From Blastomussa wellsi (taxonomy: Eukaryota; Cnidaria; Anthozoa; Scleractinia; Plerogyridae), in NCBI GenBank assembly GCA_947652115.1, contig OX393565.1:16836467-16900466 (forward strand): a DNA stretch of 64,000 nt, in the 5' to 3' direction. The position numbers and the translations under genes were made by a program. This document shows, piece by piece, positions 14,725 through 22,901 of this stretch. Under the pieces are notes generated by a model, which had not been told where the DNA came from, did no database searches, and was given only the letters and a program-made list of their open reading frames with translations. Within the stretch, counting starts at the first letter, position 1. The number at the start of each line of letters is the position of its first letter.

Positions 14725-17700
14725 GTATAACAATATCATTTGGTTTTATCAACTGGGTTGATAATGTCAATTGGCCACCGTAAAGAGATTCAATTGCTGA
14801 CGTTTCGAGCGTTAGCCCGACGTTAGTCCGACGAAGGGCTAACGCTCCAACGTCAGCAATTGAATCTCTTTACGGTGGCCAATTGACATTATCAACCCAG
14901 TTGATAAAACCAAATAAGATTCCAAGTGTTTAATAGAGCTATATCTGCATTTCTGGGGCAACCTTGTTCCCAGAGTCCTCTCCTTCCCGTAGTTGTTGTA
15001 TTTCTGGCTCACAGAGGAATGAAGTCAACTTAGGCAATGTATTAAATTGCCTCCATATCAAAGGAAACGTTGCAAAAATGTTTACAACGGTCGAAAACAC
15101 CAAAGAGGTAACAATGGACTAAAAAGGATAAAGGATGGCTTAAAATTAAATGAGGAAGATTGAGAAGGATTGTAATTGGCGAACTCGAAAACGTTAGGCT
15201 AAACGTTTCATGTTGGGTTATCAATGCCAGAGCTCTTCAATAGCATTTGAAACTAAGTAATGAAAAAATGTCTTGACTCCGTTTTACAAACCTGGGAAGA
15301 AGCTTGGTGTTAGTTGCACAAAGTTTTACAATGGCTCTTTCCCTCTGTTTTCCTATCAGACCACATGTGGATAGCTGTACTTTTCCAGGCATCAGCATCT
15401 CTACTATCGCACACCCGAGGCTTGTCATGTCTGCTTGAACCAGTTTGGCAAAATTGGGATTCTCGTCTGACTGTAAGTAAGAAGAGAAAAAAAAAAGTGA
15501 CATGAAATTCAACGATCAATAACAACACTCTTTGACGGGGATATTTTCTAAAAGAAAATGTATGTGAATCATTAACGGGAATATGATGAGTCTGGCGAAA
15601 ACAGACAATTGAGCACTTGCGAAGTACTGGGCCTTTGCTGGTTACCTTATGTAGTTGGAAACTTGTCACTATCAGTATGTGCCTGCGACAATTTCCTGAG
15701 CAGCTGGCACAACAACCTGGCCATCCATGTTGCTAGCATTCAAAAGCAGCAGCAGTCGTACATACATGTTCCAATGCACACAACAAAATTACCCTTACCT
15801 TTGCTTCCTGCTTACCACCAATTGCATCACTTCTGGGTCCAAATTGGTTCTTGAACTTCTCAAGCGCCTCAAATCTTTCCAACATCTCCAGCGGCTTGTA
15901 ATTCGTGGGAATAACTATTGGTTCAAACTGTGCGCCTTTCGACACTTCATCTTCACTGATGGCTTCTTTACCCGGCAATGCTGCTGGTTTGCTGTTGTGT
16001 TCTTGTCCTGGATTATCAACTGTCTTCTGCTGCCCGAGAAGGAAATCATTCTCGTTGACACTCTCGACTGACATGACAGATTCCTCGAGTATGGACGATT
16101 TCTCTGCCATGAGGTCACTGTCTAAACGAGCCAACCTTCGTATGACTTTGCCATCTCCAAGTTCATGATCTCCTCGTCTAAGGTACAAAGTGTTTGTCTG
16201 TGATAAACAAGCTTGCACTCGCTCTGGGTGAGGCTCTGTAAAGAGCTGCACAACGCCATGATTGCTCAGTGACTGGTGTTTGTCGATGAAATGGAGGTAC
16301 ACGTTTTTGGCCTTAACTGCTGCCTTACCAGCAAGCTTGTACCCAAATGTCAAATCAATCCAGTGATGTATCTTGGCAGACACTGCCTCGCTTTCTAATA
16401 CGGATCGATGCCATCCAATAAACTCTTCTGCAGAACCTGTCCACGAAGGAAGCTCCAAATCGGGAAGGTCTTCATGGACAGATTCAAAAATAGTGATGTC
16501 AGAAAAAAACTGCGGAATGCACTCGTCCGGTGTCCAATGATACAATCTTTCCATACTAGATGGGTATTCATTCGGAACCCAGTTAGCTCTGACATGATCA
16601 CAAAGAACAGATTTAGGAGTTCTCCGAGCCAGATACACATGGTATGTAATGTCAGACAGCACATCTGACACATGGTGAGGAGGTGCTCCTTCTTGGCTGT
16701 CCAATAATGCTGCTTTGTAAGTCACATCGAGTTGTCTATCTCCTTTGTTGAGGCGAAATTTGGACTTTTTCAAGTCCCTGTATCCGCCATCTCTGACAGA
16801 AAAGTCTGTCACCCATGGAAACACTGGATGGTAATTGGGATCACCAAGTCGTCGACCCACTAAAAAGTTCAATGTTATCAGATAGTCAAAGTTGCTAATT
16901 TTGCCATGTACCCATAACTCAACAAGGTTAGGTAAGTCGTCCCTAGTGTACTTACAAGCCAATGATTCATGTATGTCTAATTGAGGCTTTGCCACAGCTT
17001 TACCACATGGCCCACCATCAATTTCAGACATCAAAATCTCTGAATTGCAAGTGTGAAAGAAGTCAGGTGATTCAAGGTAAATCCATAACCCTTTACTAAC
17101 TTTAATTTTGTGAAGTGTTAATGCACCGTGCGCTATACCATGGCTATGGTACCAATGAAGGGCATGAAGAAGCTCAAAAATCACAAACAACGGCCTCATA
17201 TGTGAGCCAGACAAAACAGACGGGCTAAATGCCGCCATGTTATGAAGACTGTGCTGAAAGTACGGCTCAATAAGAAAGTAAGCAGACTTTCCTTCCAGAG
17301 CACAAACAAATGGAACCACATTCTGTTTCATTATCAGTGACAATGAGGACCCTTCAGATTCCTCTTTAAAATCATCAAACGCATCCCGTTCAGCTGTTGA
17401 CCCAAAATTACTGTGCTCTGAACTCTCTGCATCGAGAAACAGTTTACTTGCAGACAGACCATATGCTTGCAGAAGCATTTCATCCAGAACATTCTGCAAC
17501 AAGGATAAACACAAATCAATTCTGTTTTAAAAGTATGAAAGTCAGTATTCTGATAATGCAATTTTTTTCAATTTTTTTATTTATTTTGTTTTTAATCATT
17601 AATTCACACACTGCTTACAATACACAATTGTTAATACAACTACCGGTACTCACAATTACAAATCTACAACTACTTACTACCTCTACATTGCTACAACAAT

Positions 17701-20556
17701 TTACAGTACCATGCCACAGCTAAAAAAAATCCCCGCAACCCAGCCATAAGCCCCCATGCAAGGCACACAGCCACCCGTCACACTGCCAAGCAGTGGAAAT
17801 AGGGAGGGGAGGGAGGGGAAAGAAGACAGCTGAAACACCCAGCAAAAGATGGCCAATAAAGTTGCATGATGCATGCTGCCATGTGACTGAATGACCCACG
17901 TAAGTCCAGGACATACAGCAGACCGCTGACTGCTAAGGGCTGATTGCTAACTGCTCCTTGTTGTTAACTTAGTTAAATATGCATTTAACTACATCAATAA
18001 TAATAATAATAATAATAATTTTGTAGTATCCTACAGGGTCTCAATGCTCTTACAATATTGTACTGATTCAGCAGGAATAAAAAAATAAAAATGACTGATA
18101 CATAGTTTTACATAGATGTTCAGTGTTACCTTTTCTGATTCTTTCCTTATTGGAGCAGGCAGGACGCTATGTGCAGCAAGAGGGTAAACGTCCACAGCAC
18201 TGTCCCAGCTGTGCCGGAAATTATGGATACCCACACATTGCATAAGCTCAGCAAATGACAAGACACTAGATTTACATCCAGTATCCACTCCACTTCCAAA
18301 AGCTTCTGGAAAGCTGAAATAAGTATAATATTATAACGTACCGTGGTCTGTTAAATGCTTAGCATACTGGACTCGATCTGTGGGAGGTGTAGTGGCCTAA
18401 TGGTTAGTGATTGTGACTGGAATGGATACTTCAAAATATGGGACACCTTGTGATGCTTTAGTTCAGTCAGTCATTTTTGTAAAGAACCTCTTTAACATGG
18501 GCACCTGGTGACTGGATTAGTGGGGTCCTTCACCACTGTTTGAGCATCACAAGGTGTCCCACCATATTTTGAAGTATCCATTCCAGCCACAACCAATAGT
18601 CAGTGCACTGGACTCTGGATTGGGCAGTCTGGGTTTGAGCACTGGCCACAGTACTACATTGCGTTCTTGGGCAAAACACTTTAAATAATCTCACAGTGCC
18701 TATCTCTCCACCTAGGTGTATAAAATGAGTACCAGCAAAATAATGCTGGGGGAACTCTGCAATGGACCAGCATCCCATCCACAGGAGGCGTGGGAGTAGA
18801 AATACTCTCAGCAATGCAAACAAACCTTTTCCTCAATGGCGCCTTCCTGATTGGCTTCTTGATAACCTGTATGCTGACTCGGATCCAAGGTGCAGGCGGG
18901 TCAGGGTGTGATGGTTGCAATATGAGCTTATGTTCATAGGGGCTCCATGGAGACACAACGCCAGGCTCTTCATGAGATGGGGCCCCTGCAGTGCACCTCT
19001 GAAGCCAGCCCTCATGGACCTGAAAACACAGTTTAGAAGATTCAACCAAGATCCTTCTGAAGAACTATGCAATCCATTTACTTAACGCAGATACATTTTC
19101 TAGTCAGTTATACATGTAAGATAAATTAGCTAAACTGATTAACTTGGCACCCAGAGATTTTTGAAAAAATCACTTTTTTGGATATTTGTGACATTTCACA
19201 GACAGTTGTGAGCTAAATCTGCTCTCAAATAATCAAAACTTCCTTTGCAACACAAAAACATGCCAAAAACCCATGTTTGAGGTTGTTGCTCAATGTTCTA
19301 TCCTCCACCTGGAGCCATGGGCCAAAGTACGGTAAGCAATATAATTTCACAGACTTGGGTGTTGCCTTACATTAATGACCATTTCTGGAACCAATAATGC
19401 AGTTCTTTTGCAGTTCTTTCACTGCCCATTTTTAGGTCAAATAAAAGGCCGCTTATGAGTTTCTCAGCCAGTGTCAAGCTGCTTTTATCCAAACTGTTAT
19501 GATTTTCGTCTACATGTAGCGCAAAGTGGCTCATCTATAAAATGACCATCAGATTTGATGGTGGCTCTTGTGGTGCTTTTATGTACATTGCAAAGAGCGC
19601 TCCCGCTTGGAAATAGCAAATCAAACTAGTGTGCATGCCCCAGTGTAACAATGTTGCACATATATGGCCAAACGTGTCCAACAGTATACAACATCCACAA
19701 ATGTTGTGTGAAAAATTTGACCATTTTCAAACTTGAGCCAACAACATGTAACATGTTGTAATATATTGCAACAAGGTGGTCAAACCTGTACAACACGTGA
19801 GCAACAACGTTGCGATGTGTTGCGTTCAAATGTTGGGATCGTTTGGTCAGGGCTTTAACGTCTTAGGGGTCTTTGGGGGGGATGGTTCGCAGCTCTCTAG
19901 AACCTCTAATTTCATTGGATCTTAATAGCACGCAGCTCTATTGTTTTAGGACTAGGGTCCATTGTTACTGTTGTTTGTTTATCATTTCAGCCAATACTGT
20001 GGGACCGTTAGGGGCTTTGTTTTCAAGATACCCAATTTAAACCTCACTGAAGAAACTGAAAGTACTACATTTAGTCAGTTGTCAGCTCTATCCCCATCTC
20101 CTATTTGAAAGAAAAATGTACCTAAAGCGTCTCTCAATAATTGCTTTAAGGTTATGAAAGTCTTTAGGACTAAATTACATATAACACAGGCAGCATTTCA
20201 TAAGCCATGATACAGAATGACCTCCAACAATCAGCTAGCACCGTTTTCGTAAACGAAATAAGCCTGATTCATTTCTCATACAGCATCATCATGGCTGGCT
20301 CTACCTAAGCTAACAGAGTTATTTTCTAAACTATACTAAAAGAAAACTAAATTCTTATGGAAGAGAAATCTCCAAATATTGATAAGCTTTTAATAAATTC
20401 CGTGTCAGATCACGTCAAACGAACTAATGTACCTACCAAACAGCAAACACGATTGTCACTTTCGGTGTCAAAGCAGGGTCGAACACATGATCTCTCGATT
20501 CCAAGTTCCTCTCCAATCAGTCTGCATGCTTCCTCTGGACTTAATCTCTTCTCCAT
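1380..20556 (-). CDS. WDR81: WDR81 orthologue (BEACH and WD40 protein), 17-exon gene model
   Basis: Known role of the family: with WDR91, WDR81 restrains endosomal PI3-kinase complexes for early-to-late endosome conversion, and it helps clear protein aggregates by autophagy. I joined exons by reading frame and GT/AG sites, in transcript order: 20437-20556, 18826-19019, 18130-18313, 15799-17493, 15292-15470, 12502-14527, 11313-11748, 10424-10895, 9191-9258, 8531-8593, 7159-7382, 6565-6695, 5990-6054, 5357-5496, 5261-5282, 2303-2409, 1380-1508. All phases close; the sum is 6255 nt, 2084 residues plus stop, near the roughly 1940 residues of vertebrate WDR81. Order is N-terminal region, kinase-like segment, BEACH, second kinase-like segment, acidic middle, WD blades. 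The 22-nt exon is the weakest link. The start is the first in-frame ATG of the most 5' exon I found. Introns are full of transposon remains on either strand. Confidence 0.9.
1540..1692. repeat. Fold-back MITE, family 1, inside last WDR81 intron
   Basis: The left end AGAAGCTTAAGCC and following 50 bases are the inverted complement of the right end GGCTTAGGCTTCTT, with internal arms TTTGAGAACA and TGTTCTCAAA. A partial second copy lies at 53284-53395. The element is non-coding; short open frames across it are artefacts. Confidence 0.7.
3170..4599 (+). mobile_element. 5'-truncated CR1/L2-like LINE
   Basis: A 420-codon open frame (3110-4372) encodes the back half of a non-LTR reverse transcriptase. 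Visible are YGVRGVINSWFRSYLTDRKQ, GVPQDSVLGPLL (usual G changed to D), the catalytic FADDTSI, LNANKLSLNIKKSNF, and the thumb region KYLGLMIDSNLSWKYHI. The endonuclease and the first catalytic motif (F-D-x-V) are absent, so the copy is truncated inside the polymerase and is inactive despite the open frame; the first 20 or so residues are probably flanking DNA. The element ends with AATAAAA and a (TTG)n tail at 4581-4599, typical of CR1/L2-group LINEs. It sits antisense in the WDR81 intron between exons 14 and 16. Clade assignment rests on motif style only. Confidence 0.8.
4979..5169. repeat. Two-copy direct repeat of about 95 bp
   Basis: GAAGTA(A/G)GGAGG followed by AAAGAAAGTCATAATTCAG and later AATGTAAAA, TTTAATGTGTT occurs twice in tandem (about 4979-5070 and 5072-5169). 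It is intronic in WDR81 and just downstream of the candidate micro-exon. Confidence 0.7.
5261..5282 (-). CDS. WDR81: Candidate 22-nt WDR81 micro-exon (exon 15)
   Basis: Exon 14 ends in phase 0 and exon 16 begins needing one base, so an exon of length 3n+1 must lie between them. This 22-nt segment has an acceptor TTTGTAG and a strong donor CAAG|GTGAGA, and reads LASLPSQ plus one base, which restores the frame. It is short, and the family has roughly 30 more residues here, so another exon may exist that I did not find. The frame logic is seen in the sequence; use of this exon is inference. Confidence 0.4.
5357..7382 (-). CDS. WDR81: WDR81 exons 11-14, WD40 blades
   Basis: Exon 11 (7159-7382) reads HSGPVRSVYVQDSEHCFLSA then SKDKTVKLWSL, a textbook WD blade, and ends GSLH before GTACGT. 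Exon 12 (6565-6695) continues LWDPVSGRCLGVFDQPRNNL to CVVAATAEGTAR. Exon 13 (5990-6054, 65 nt) supplies FLDVRQHNFVAEWKVTTSSVP. Exon 14 (5357-5496) gives GTVRDVCCSPDGRWIAFGFS and LASVLDIRGG, ending TTCCAG|GTATAAC. Together they make about three and a half blades of the C-terminal propeller, in the order known for WDR81. Exons 12 and 13 lie in introns with no other features that I can identify. Confidence 0.88.
8531..9258 (-). CDS. WDR81: WDR81 exons 9-10, two short linker exons before WD40
   Basis: Neither exon is long enough to stand out as an open frame; both were found by phase and homology. Exon 9 (9191-9258, 68 nt) follows CTTTTGACAG and reads SSSSDQYLRGSWLTHWENQL, ending at CTCA|GTATGT. 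Exon 10 (8531-8593, 63 nt) follows TTTAATTCAG and reads KGKVGNKFSLQQVKLQTFTG, ending at ACCG|GTGAGT. They carry the family's GSWL..HWE motif and the strand that leads into the first WD blade (HSGPV in exon 11). Phases 2 to 1 and 1 to 1 fit. The intron on the 5' side (9259-10423) holds no gene, only a short poly-G tract and a small inverted pair around GGTCTATGGT/ACCATAGA. Confidence 0.75.
10424..11748 (-). CDS. WDR81: WDR81 exons 7-8, helical repeat-like region
   Basis: Exon 7 (11313-11748) follows TTGTTAG and opens IRGVQTKVTLRGEAALAGVL; it is a leucine-rich helical stretch (VLSLLKYCIPYLSRDTLSSY, LTVVCLKLERELARENM) and ends CTCAG|GTGCGT. Exon 8 (10424-10895) follows TGTTTTAG, contains YEELCQTFSAAIAHHAFVPL and MGSKYMESSLHNHDLIWNLC, then becomes a charged linker and ends just before GTAAGTT. 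These helices precede the WD40 part in WDR81 and join it to the middle region. A LINE 3' tail sits in the intron downstream, immediately next to exon 7's donor side at 11100-11280. Intron phases 0, 1 and 2 all match the neighbours. Confidence 0.85.
11100..11280 (+). mobile_element. LINE 3' tail fragment
   Basis: The segment ends AGCTCTGAAAAGCCCCTCTG, then GGGGAGAGTTTAATAAA and a (TGTAT)n-type tail at 11263-11280. This is the shape of a LINE 3' untranslated end with a poly-A signal and short tandem tail; only the terminus was inserted. It lies in the WDR81 intron after exon 7. Confidence 0.55.
12502..14527 (-). CDS. WDR81: WDR81 exon 6, helical segment and long acidic linker
   Basis: This 675-codon exon starts after a TCTACATTAG acceptor with RYARAAVQALFKGVYSS and ends at AAAACG|GTGAGT. 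The first roughly 180 residues are helical and hydrophobic, including a run around FLPDLLSIVDDEGIKLLLYHL that the family shares between BEACH and WD40. The next 330 or so residues are low in hydrophobics and rich in Asp and Glu, with several D/E runs, and are probably disordered. The final 80 residues return to an ordered segment (ESIVWLAPRLGPVLTSKYIA, then YGEAFMLNQYLPYINKT) containing a DDDDD run. Disordered middle regions vary greatly in length between species, which can account for this protein being longer than the vertebrate one. Confidence 0.88.
14738..14915. repeat. Head-to-head Penelope-type repeat with decayed hammerhead cores
   Basis: The left half begins ATTTGGTTTTATCAACTGGG and the right half is its inverted complement, ending CCCAGTTGATAAAACCAAAT. 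The centre holds CGACGAAGGGCTAACGCT followed by AACGTCAGC, and on the other strand GGGCTAACGCTCGAAACGTC. CTGACGA-stem-GAAACGTC is the core pattern of the minimal hammerhead ribozymes reported in Penelope-like retroelements; here the cores are mutated. A third fragment of the same family is at 25011-25106. It lies in the WDR81 intron between exons 5 and 6. Confidence 0.6.
15292..17493 (-). CDS. WDR81: WDR81 exons 4-5, BEACH domain with flanking kinase-like segments
   Basis: Exon 4 (15799-17493, 565 codons) follows TTGTTGCAG and opens NVLDEMLLQAYGLSASKLF. Its first 120 residues contain a segment with the order of a protein kinase: a hinge-like LIEPYFQHSL, then HGIAHGALTLHKIKV in the position of a catalytic loop but lacking the HRD aspartate. 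BEACH follows, recognisable by NFDYLITLNFLVGRRLGDP, YHPVFPWVTDF, the VPNEYPSSMERLY region and the EEFIGWHRSVLES/IHHWIDLTFGYKLAGKAA block. Exon 4 ends at GCAAAG|GTAAGG. Exon 5 (15292-15470) reads ADMTSLGCAIVEML, matching the D-x-x-SLG helix of a kinase C-lobe, and ends CCCAG|GTTTGT. BEACH domains act as scaffolds; here no catalytic activity is expected because the kinase residues are degenerate. Confidence 0.9.
18130..20556 (-). CDS. WDR81: WDR81 exons 1-3, N-terminal region
   Basis: Exon 1 (20437-20556) starts MEKRLSPEEACRLIGEELGI and ends at a GGTAGGT donor; a second donor four bases further is possible but would break the frame into exon 2. Exon 2 (18826-19019) opens VHEGWLQRC after TTTTCAG and ends in a lysine-rich stretch at AAAAG|GTTTGT. 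Exon 3 (18130-18313) follows ATTTCAG and reads FPEAFGSGVDTGCKSS to the donor AAAAG|GTAACA. Phases 0, 2 and 0 fit exactly. The intron between exons 2 and 3 carries a tRNA-derived SINE. The intron between exons 1 and 2 (19020-20436) holds a CAACA-rich repeat and nothing else I recognise. No signal peptide or membrane segment is visible, which agrees with a cytosolic, endosome-recruited protein. Confidence 0.85.
18385..18805 (+). mobile_element. tRNA-derived SINE interrupted by an inverted repeat
   Basis: TAGTGGCCTAATGGTTAGTG at 18390 matches a pol III A box context, and GGGTTTGAGCAC at 18631 a B box; the tail runs through TGCTGGGGGAACTCTGCAA and CATCCCATCCAC to about 18800. Between the boxes lie two arms (18419-18457 and 18543-18584) that are inverted complements of each other, so the head is split or rearranged. 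This is not a functional tRNA gene. Confidence 0.5.
19628..19858. repeat. CAACA/TGTTG-rich interspersed repeat
   Basis: About 230 bp with many near-copies of CAACATGT, TGTTGC and AACGTTGC, ending GATCGTTTGGTCAGGGC. It lies in the WDR81 intron between exons 1 and 2. The composition differs sharply from its flanks. I cannot name the family. Confidence 0.4.
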
Positions 20557-20930
20557 AAAATTGAAAACAAATTAACACAGTATACATGAGGAATAAAAAC
20601 AACACCAAATCTGTGCTTCGTTCGGCTGATATCGCCGTCGCCCCAGTCTTTTACGGAAATAAATCACCGGGATCGTGACCGAGTGAAAGTTTTTCAAAAA
20701 TAGTACTATAGTGGTTTCAACTGAAAACGAAACCCATAAAGTGAAAGCTGTCCATCAGGAACTTCAGGATAATGTTCTCGTCAAGCTTTATAACCATTAG
20801 TCGCTATTTCACTTAATAAACGGATCGAAACGTAACTGCTGTTATGTCACGCAACAACTTTCCTGAAGAATCTGGATTACGTGACGAGCTTTTGCCAGAG
20901 CTCGGTTCTTTTGGTAAACACCACGTAGAT

Positions 20931-21111
20931 ACGTGATGTATGGGGTAATTATTATGTAGCCATTATGTACCCAGCATACATGGATATATTCGGCATATTT
21001 AAATCGCTTTAGACGACATAACAGATTTTTTGGGTTAGGGTTTGGTTAAGGTTTCAGATTGATTACCGGTATATAATATCGGGTACATAATAATTTCCCC
21101 ATACATAACGT
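20931..21111. repeat. Fold-back MITE, 181 bp
   Basis: Left end ACGTGATGTATGGGGTAATT ATTATGTA pairs with right end TACATAATAATTTCCCCATA CATAACGT as terminal inverted repeats of about 28 bp with two or three mismatches. No coding capacity. Confidence 0.6.
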
Positions 21112-22593
21112 AACACCAAGTTCCTGGCACTGACCAAAACAAAAGCGTGACATCCGACATATGATATACAATACTAGGGCGTGAATCATAAGGTCAAGTG
21201 TTTTGTTTACATGTAAGTCTTGTGCAGGCATGCTGGGTATTTCCAGCTGTCTTGTTATTATTGGAAATTAACTTTTAATTAGCAGATATGACACCCTAGT
21301 CACTGACATAAATAAAGAAATAAATTCCACCCCACGCAAGAGCTGTGCTGGCAGGTGTGTGTGCAACTAATAAATAATAATATATTTCCTTCCTTTAATT
21401 GTTATAAATTGTTTCAATAAAAAGCTATCAGGGGCAATTCATAAAAATCACAAACTGCTTTGACAGGTGATTACAGATTGTGTTGATATATATGTATGTA
21501 TATATATATTTTCCTTAATACAAACAGAAGATTAGTGGAAGAACAGGGACTTCCCATCTCTGATACTCATCACTCCCAGATTTCCACCCTTAATAGTGGT
21601 TCTCATCTCTGTACTAGTTCTATTTCAAAATATTGTTTCAGTGCTTTCTGTGGAGACATGACATCAAGCAACTAGCACTCGGGGTATTTAATAGTAAATC
21701 TGTTTTCATCCTGTTTTCTTCTCCAGTTGCTGATGTTTTTTGTGCGTGCAACAAATTCAATAAGTCTAAAATCTAAATCTGAGACTTTGTGGCATGGAGA
21801 GACAAACAACTTTTCTAGGAGCCTAAGACATTCTTAGCATTTCCAAAAGAGAGAAGAGTCTTGATTGCCTTGCAAAAAAAATCAAAACTATGTGAGCTTC
21901 TTTAAGAAGGCAAGTATGGCCTAGCGGTAAGGGAAATGGATTAATCTGGAGGTCGAGGTCTTAAATCCCCCTCTCTACAACTAGATGGATTCATCTTTGA
22001 TGGTCCTGAATTCCTCCAACTGCTGCTTTTTGTTGAGTTTTGAATTAGTCCACATCAAAACAGGACCAAGTTGCAACGTATCAGAGATAGTGTACAGATG
22101 TTTGTATTGCAACATCACATTTCTTAGTGGTATACGTCCTCCTAAGAAAAATACTGGATCTGCCCCTGGAAAGGGTTTCTTGTGTGGCAAAATATGGAAA
22201 TGGTACAGGATCAATGAGTCAATCAAGCGATCAATCCTCATTTAACAAGATCAGTTCACTGGCCACAAGTGATGACTTTGACTACATGCAAAATTAGATT
22301 AGACACTTTTCACAAAGCACATTATGATATTTTTCTAGCTCTAAACAACTTTAAATGCATTGTGAGTTGACTCTGGTTCACCCAGACCACTCTTTTAATG
22401 TGTGTAGATGCAAAAGGCTGTAAAAGGATCAATGTAATTATCTTTTCTGTTACCTTCTTTACTTGGTAATGGTGCCAAGATGACACAAAAACATCATTCT
22501 GTTTTTTCGTGTTTTTTTTTTTATAGTCAACTGCGGATCCCCAACTCTCAGTTAAATTTAAAGAAACACCATGATCGAGCCACAAAAATGCAG

Positions 22594-22742
22594 CAGGCCC
22601 GTACATAGCAGCAGGGACAGTTGCCCCTGCCAGGATGTTTTGTTTTTCCAACATAGTGTTTGATTTTGCTGGGCTATTTCTTGTATGAACTGAAGGTGTG
22701 CGGAGTTTGCCCCCGCAGACAAAAATCCTAGGTACGGCCCTG
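22594..22742. repeat. Small TIR element, hAT-like ends
   Basis: Starts CAGGCCCGTACATAG and ends CTAGGTACGGCCCTG, imperfect terminal inverted repeats of 15 bp. CAGNGC-type ends suggest hAT, but the flanking 8-mers do not match, so superfamily is uncertain. Confidence 0.45.
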
Positions 22743-22901
22743 AGCAGCAGTGAATAACACGACATGAAGACTCCATCACTGACTAGCACCCCAGCAGGAT
22801 AATTCCACCATGAATGGGACAAGGATACTCAACTGAAAATTGGAAGTGCATGTTTTAAAGTAACAAAGATGTCTATATCTGAAGCAGTACATTATGTTTA
22901 T

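Larger units (their letters stand above)
20557..22901. other. WDR81 upstream region and gap to OPA3
   Basis: It should contain the WDR81 promoter and 5' untranslated region at its left end, though I see no clear TATA box. It also holds a fold-back MITE (20931-21111), a tRNA-like stretch at 21911-21970 that lacks a foldable cloverleaf, and a hAT-like MITE (22594-22742). No host gene seen. Confidence 0.4.

Noticed and set aside
15727..16071. 114-residue plus-strand open frame
   Set aside because: Lies opposite WDR81 exon 4 and has no domain; antisense shadow.
21905..21985. tRNA-like stretch (GGCCTAGCGGTAAGG)
   Set aside because: No cloverleaf can be drawn; at best a SINE head fragment.
22128..22241. 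Open frames around a GGATCTGCCCCTGG sequence
   Set aside because: Looks like a transposon end fragment; no conserved protein.
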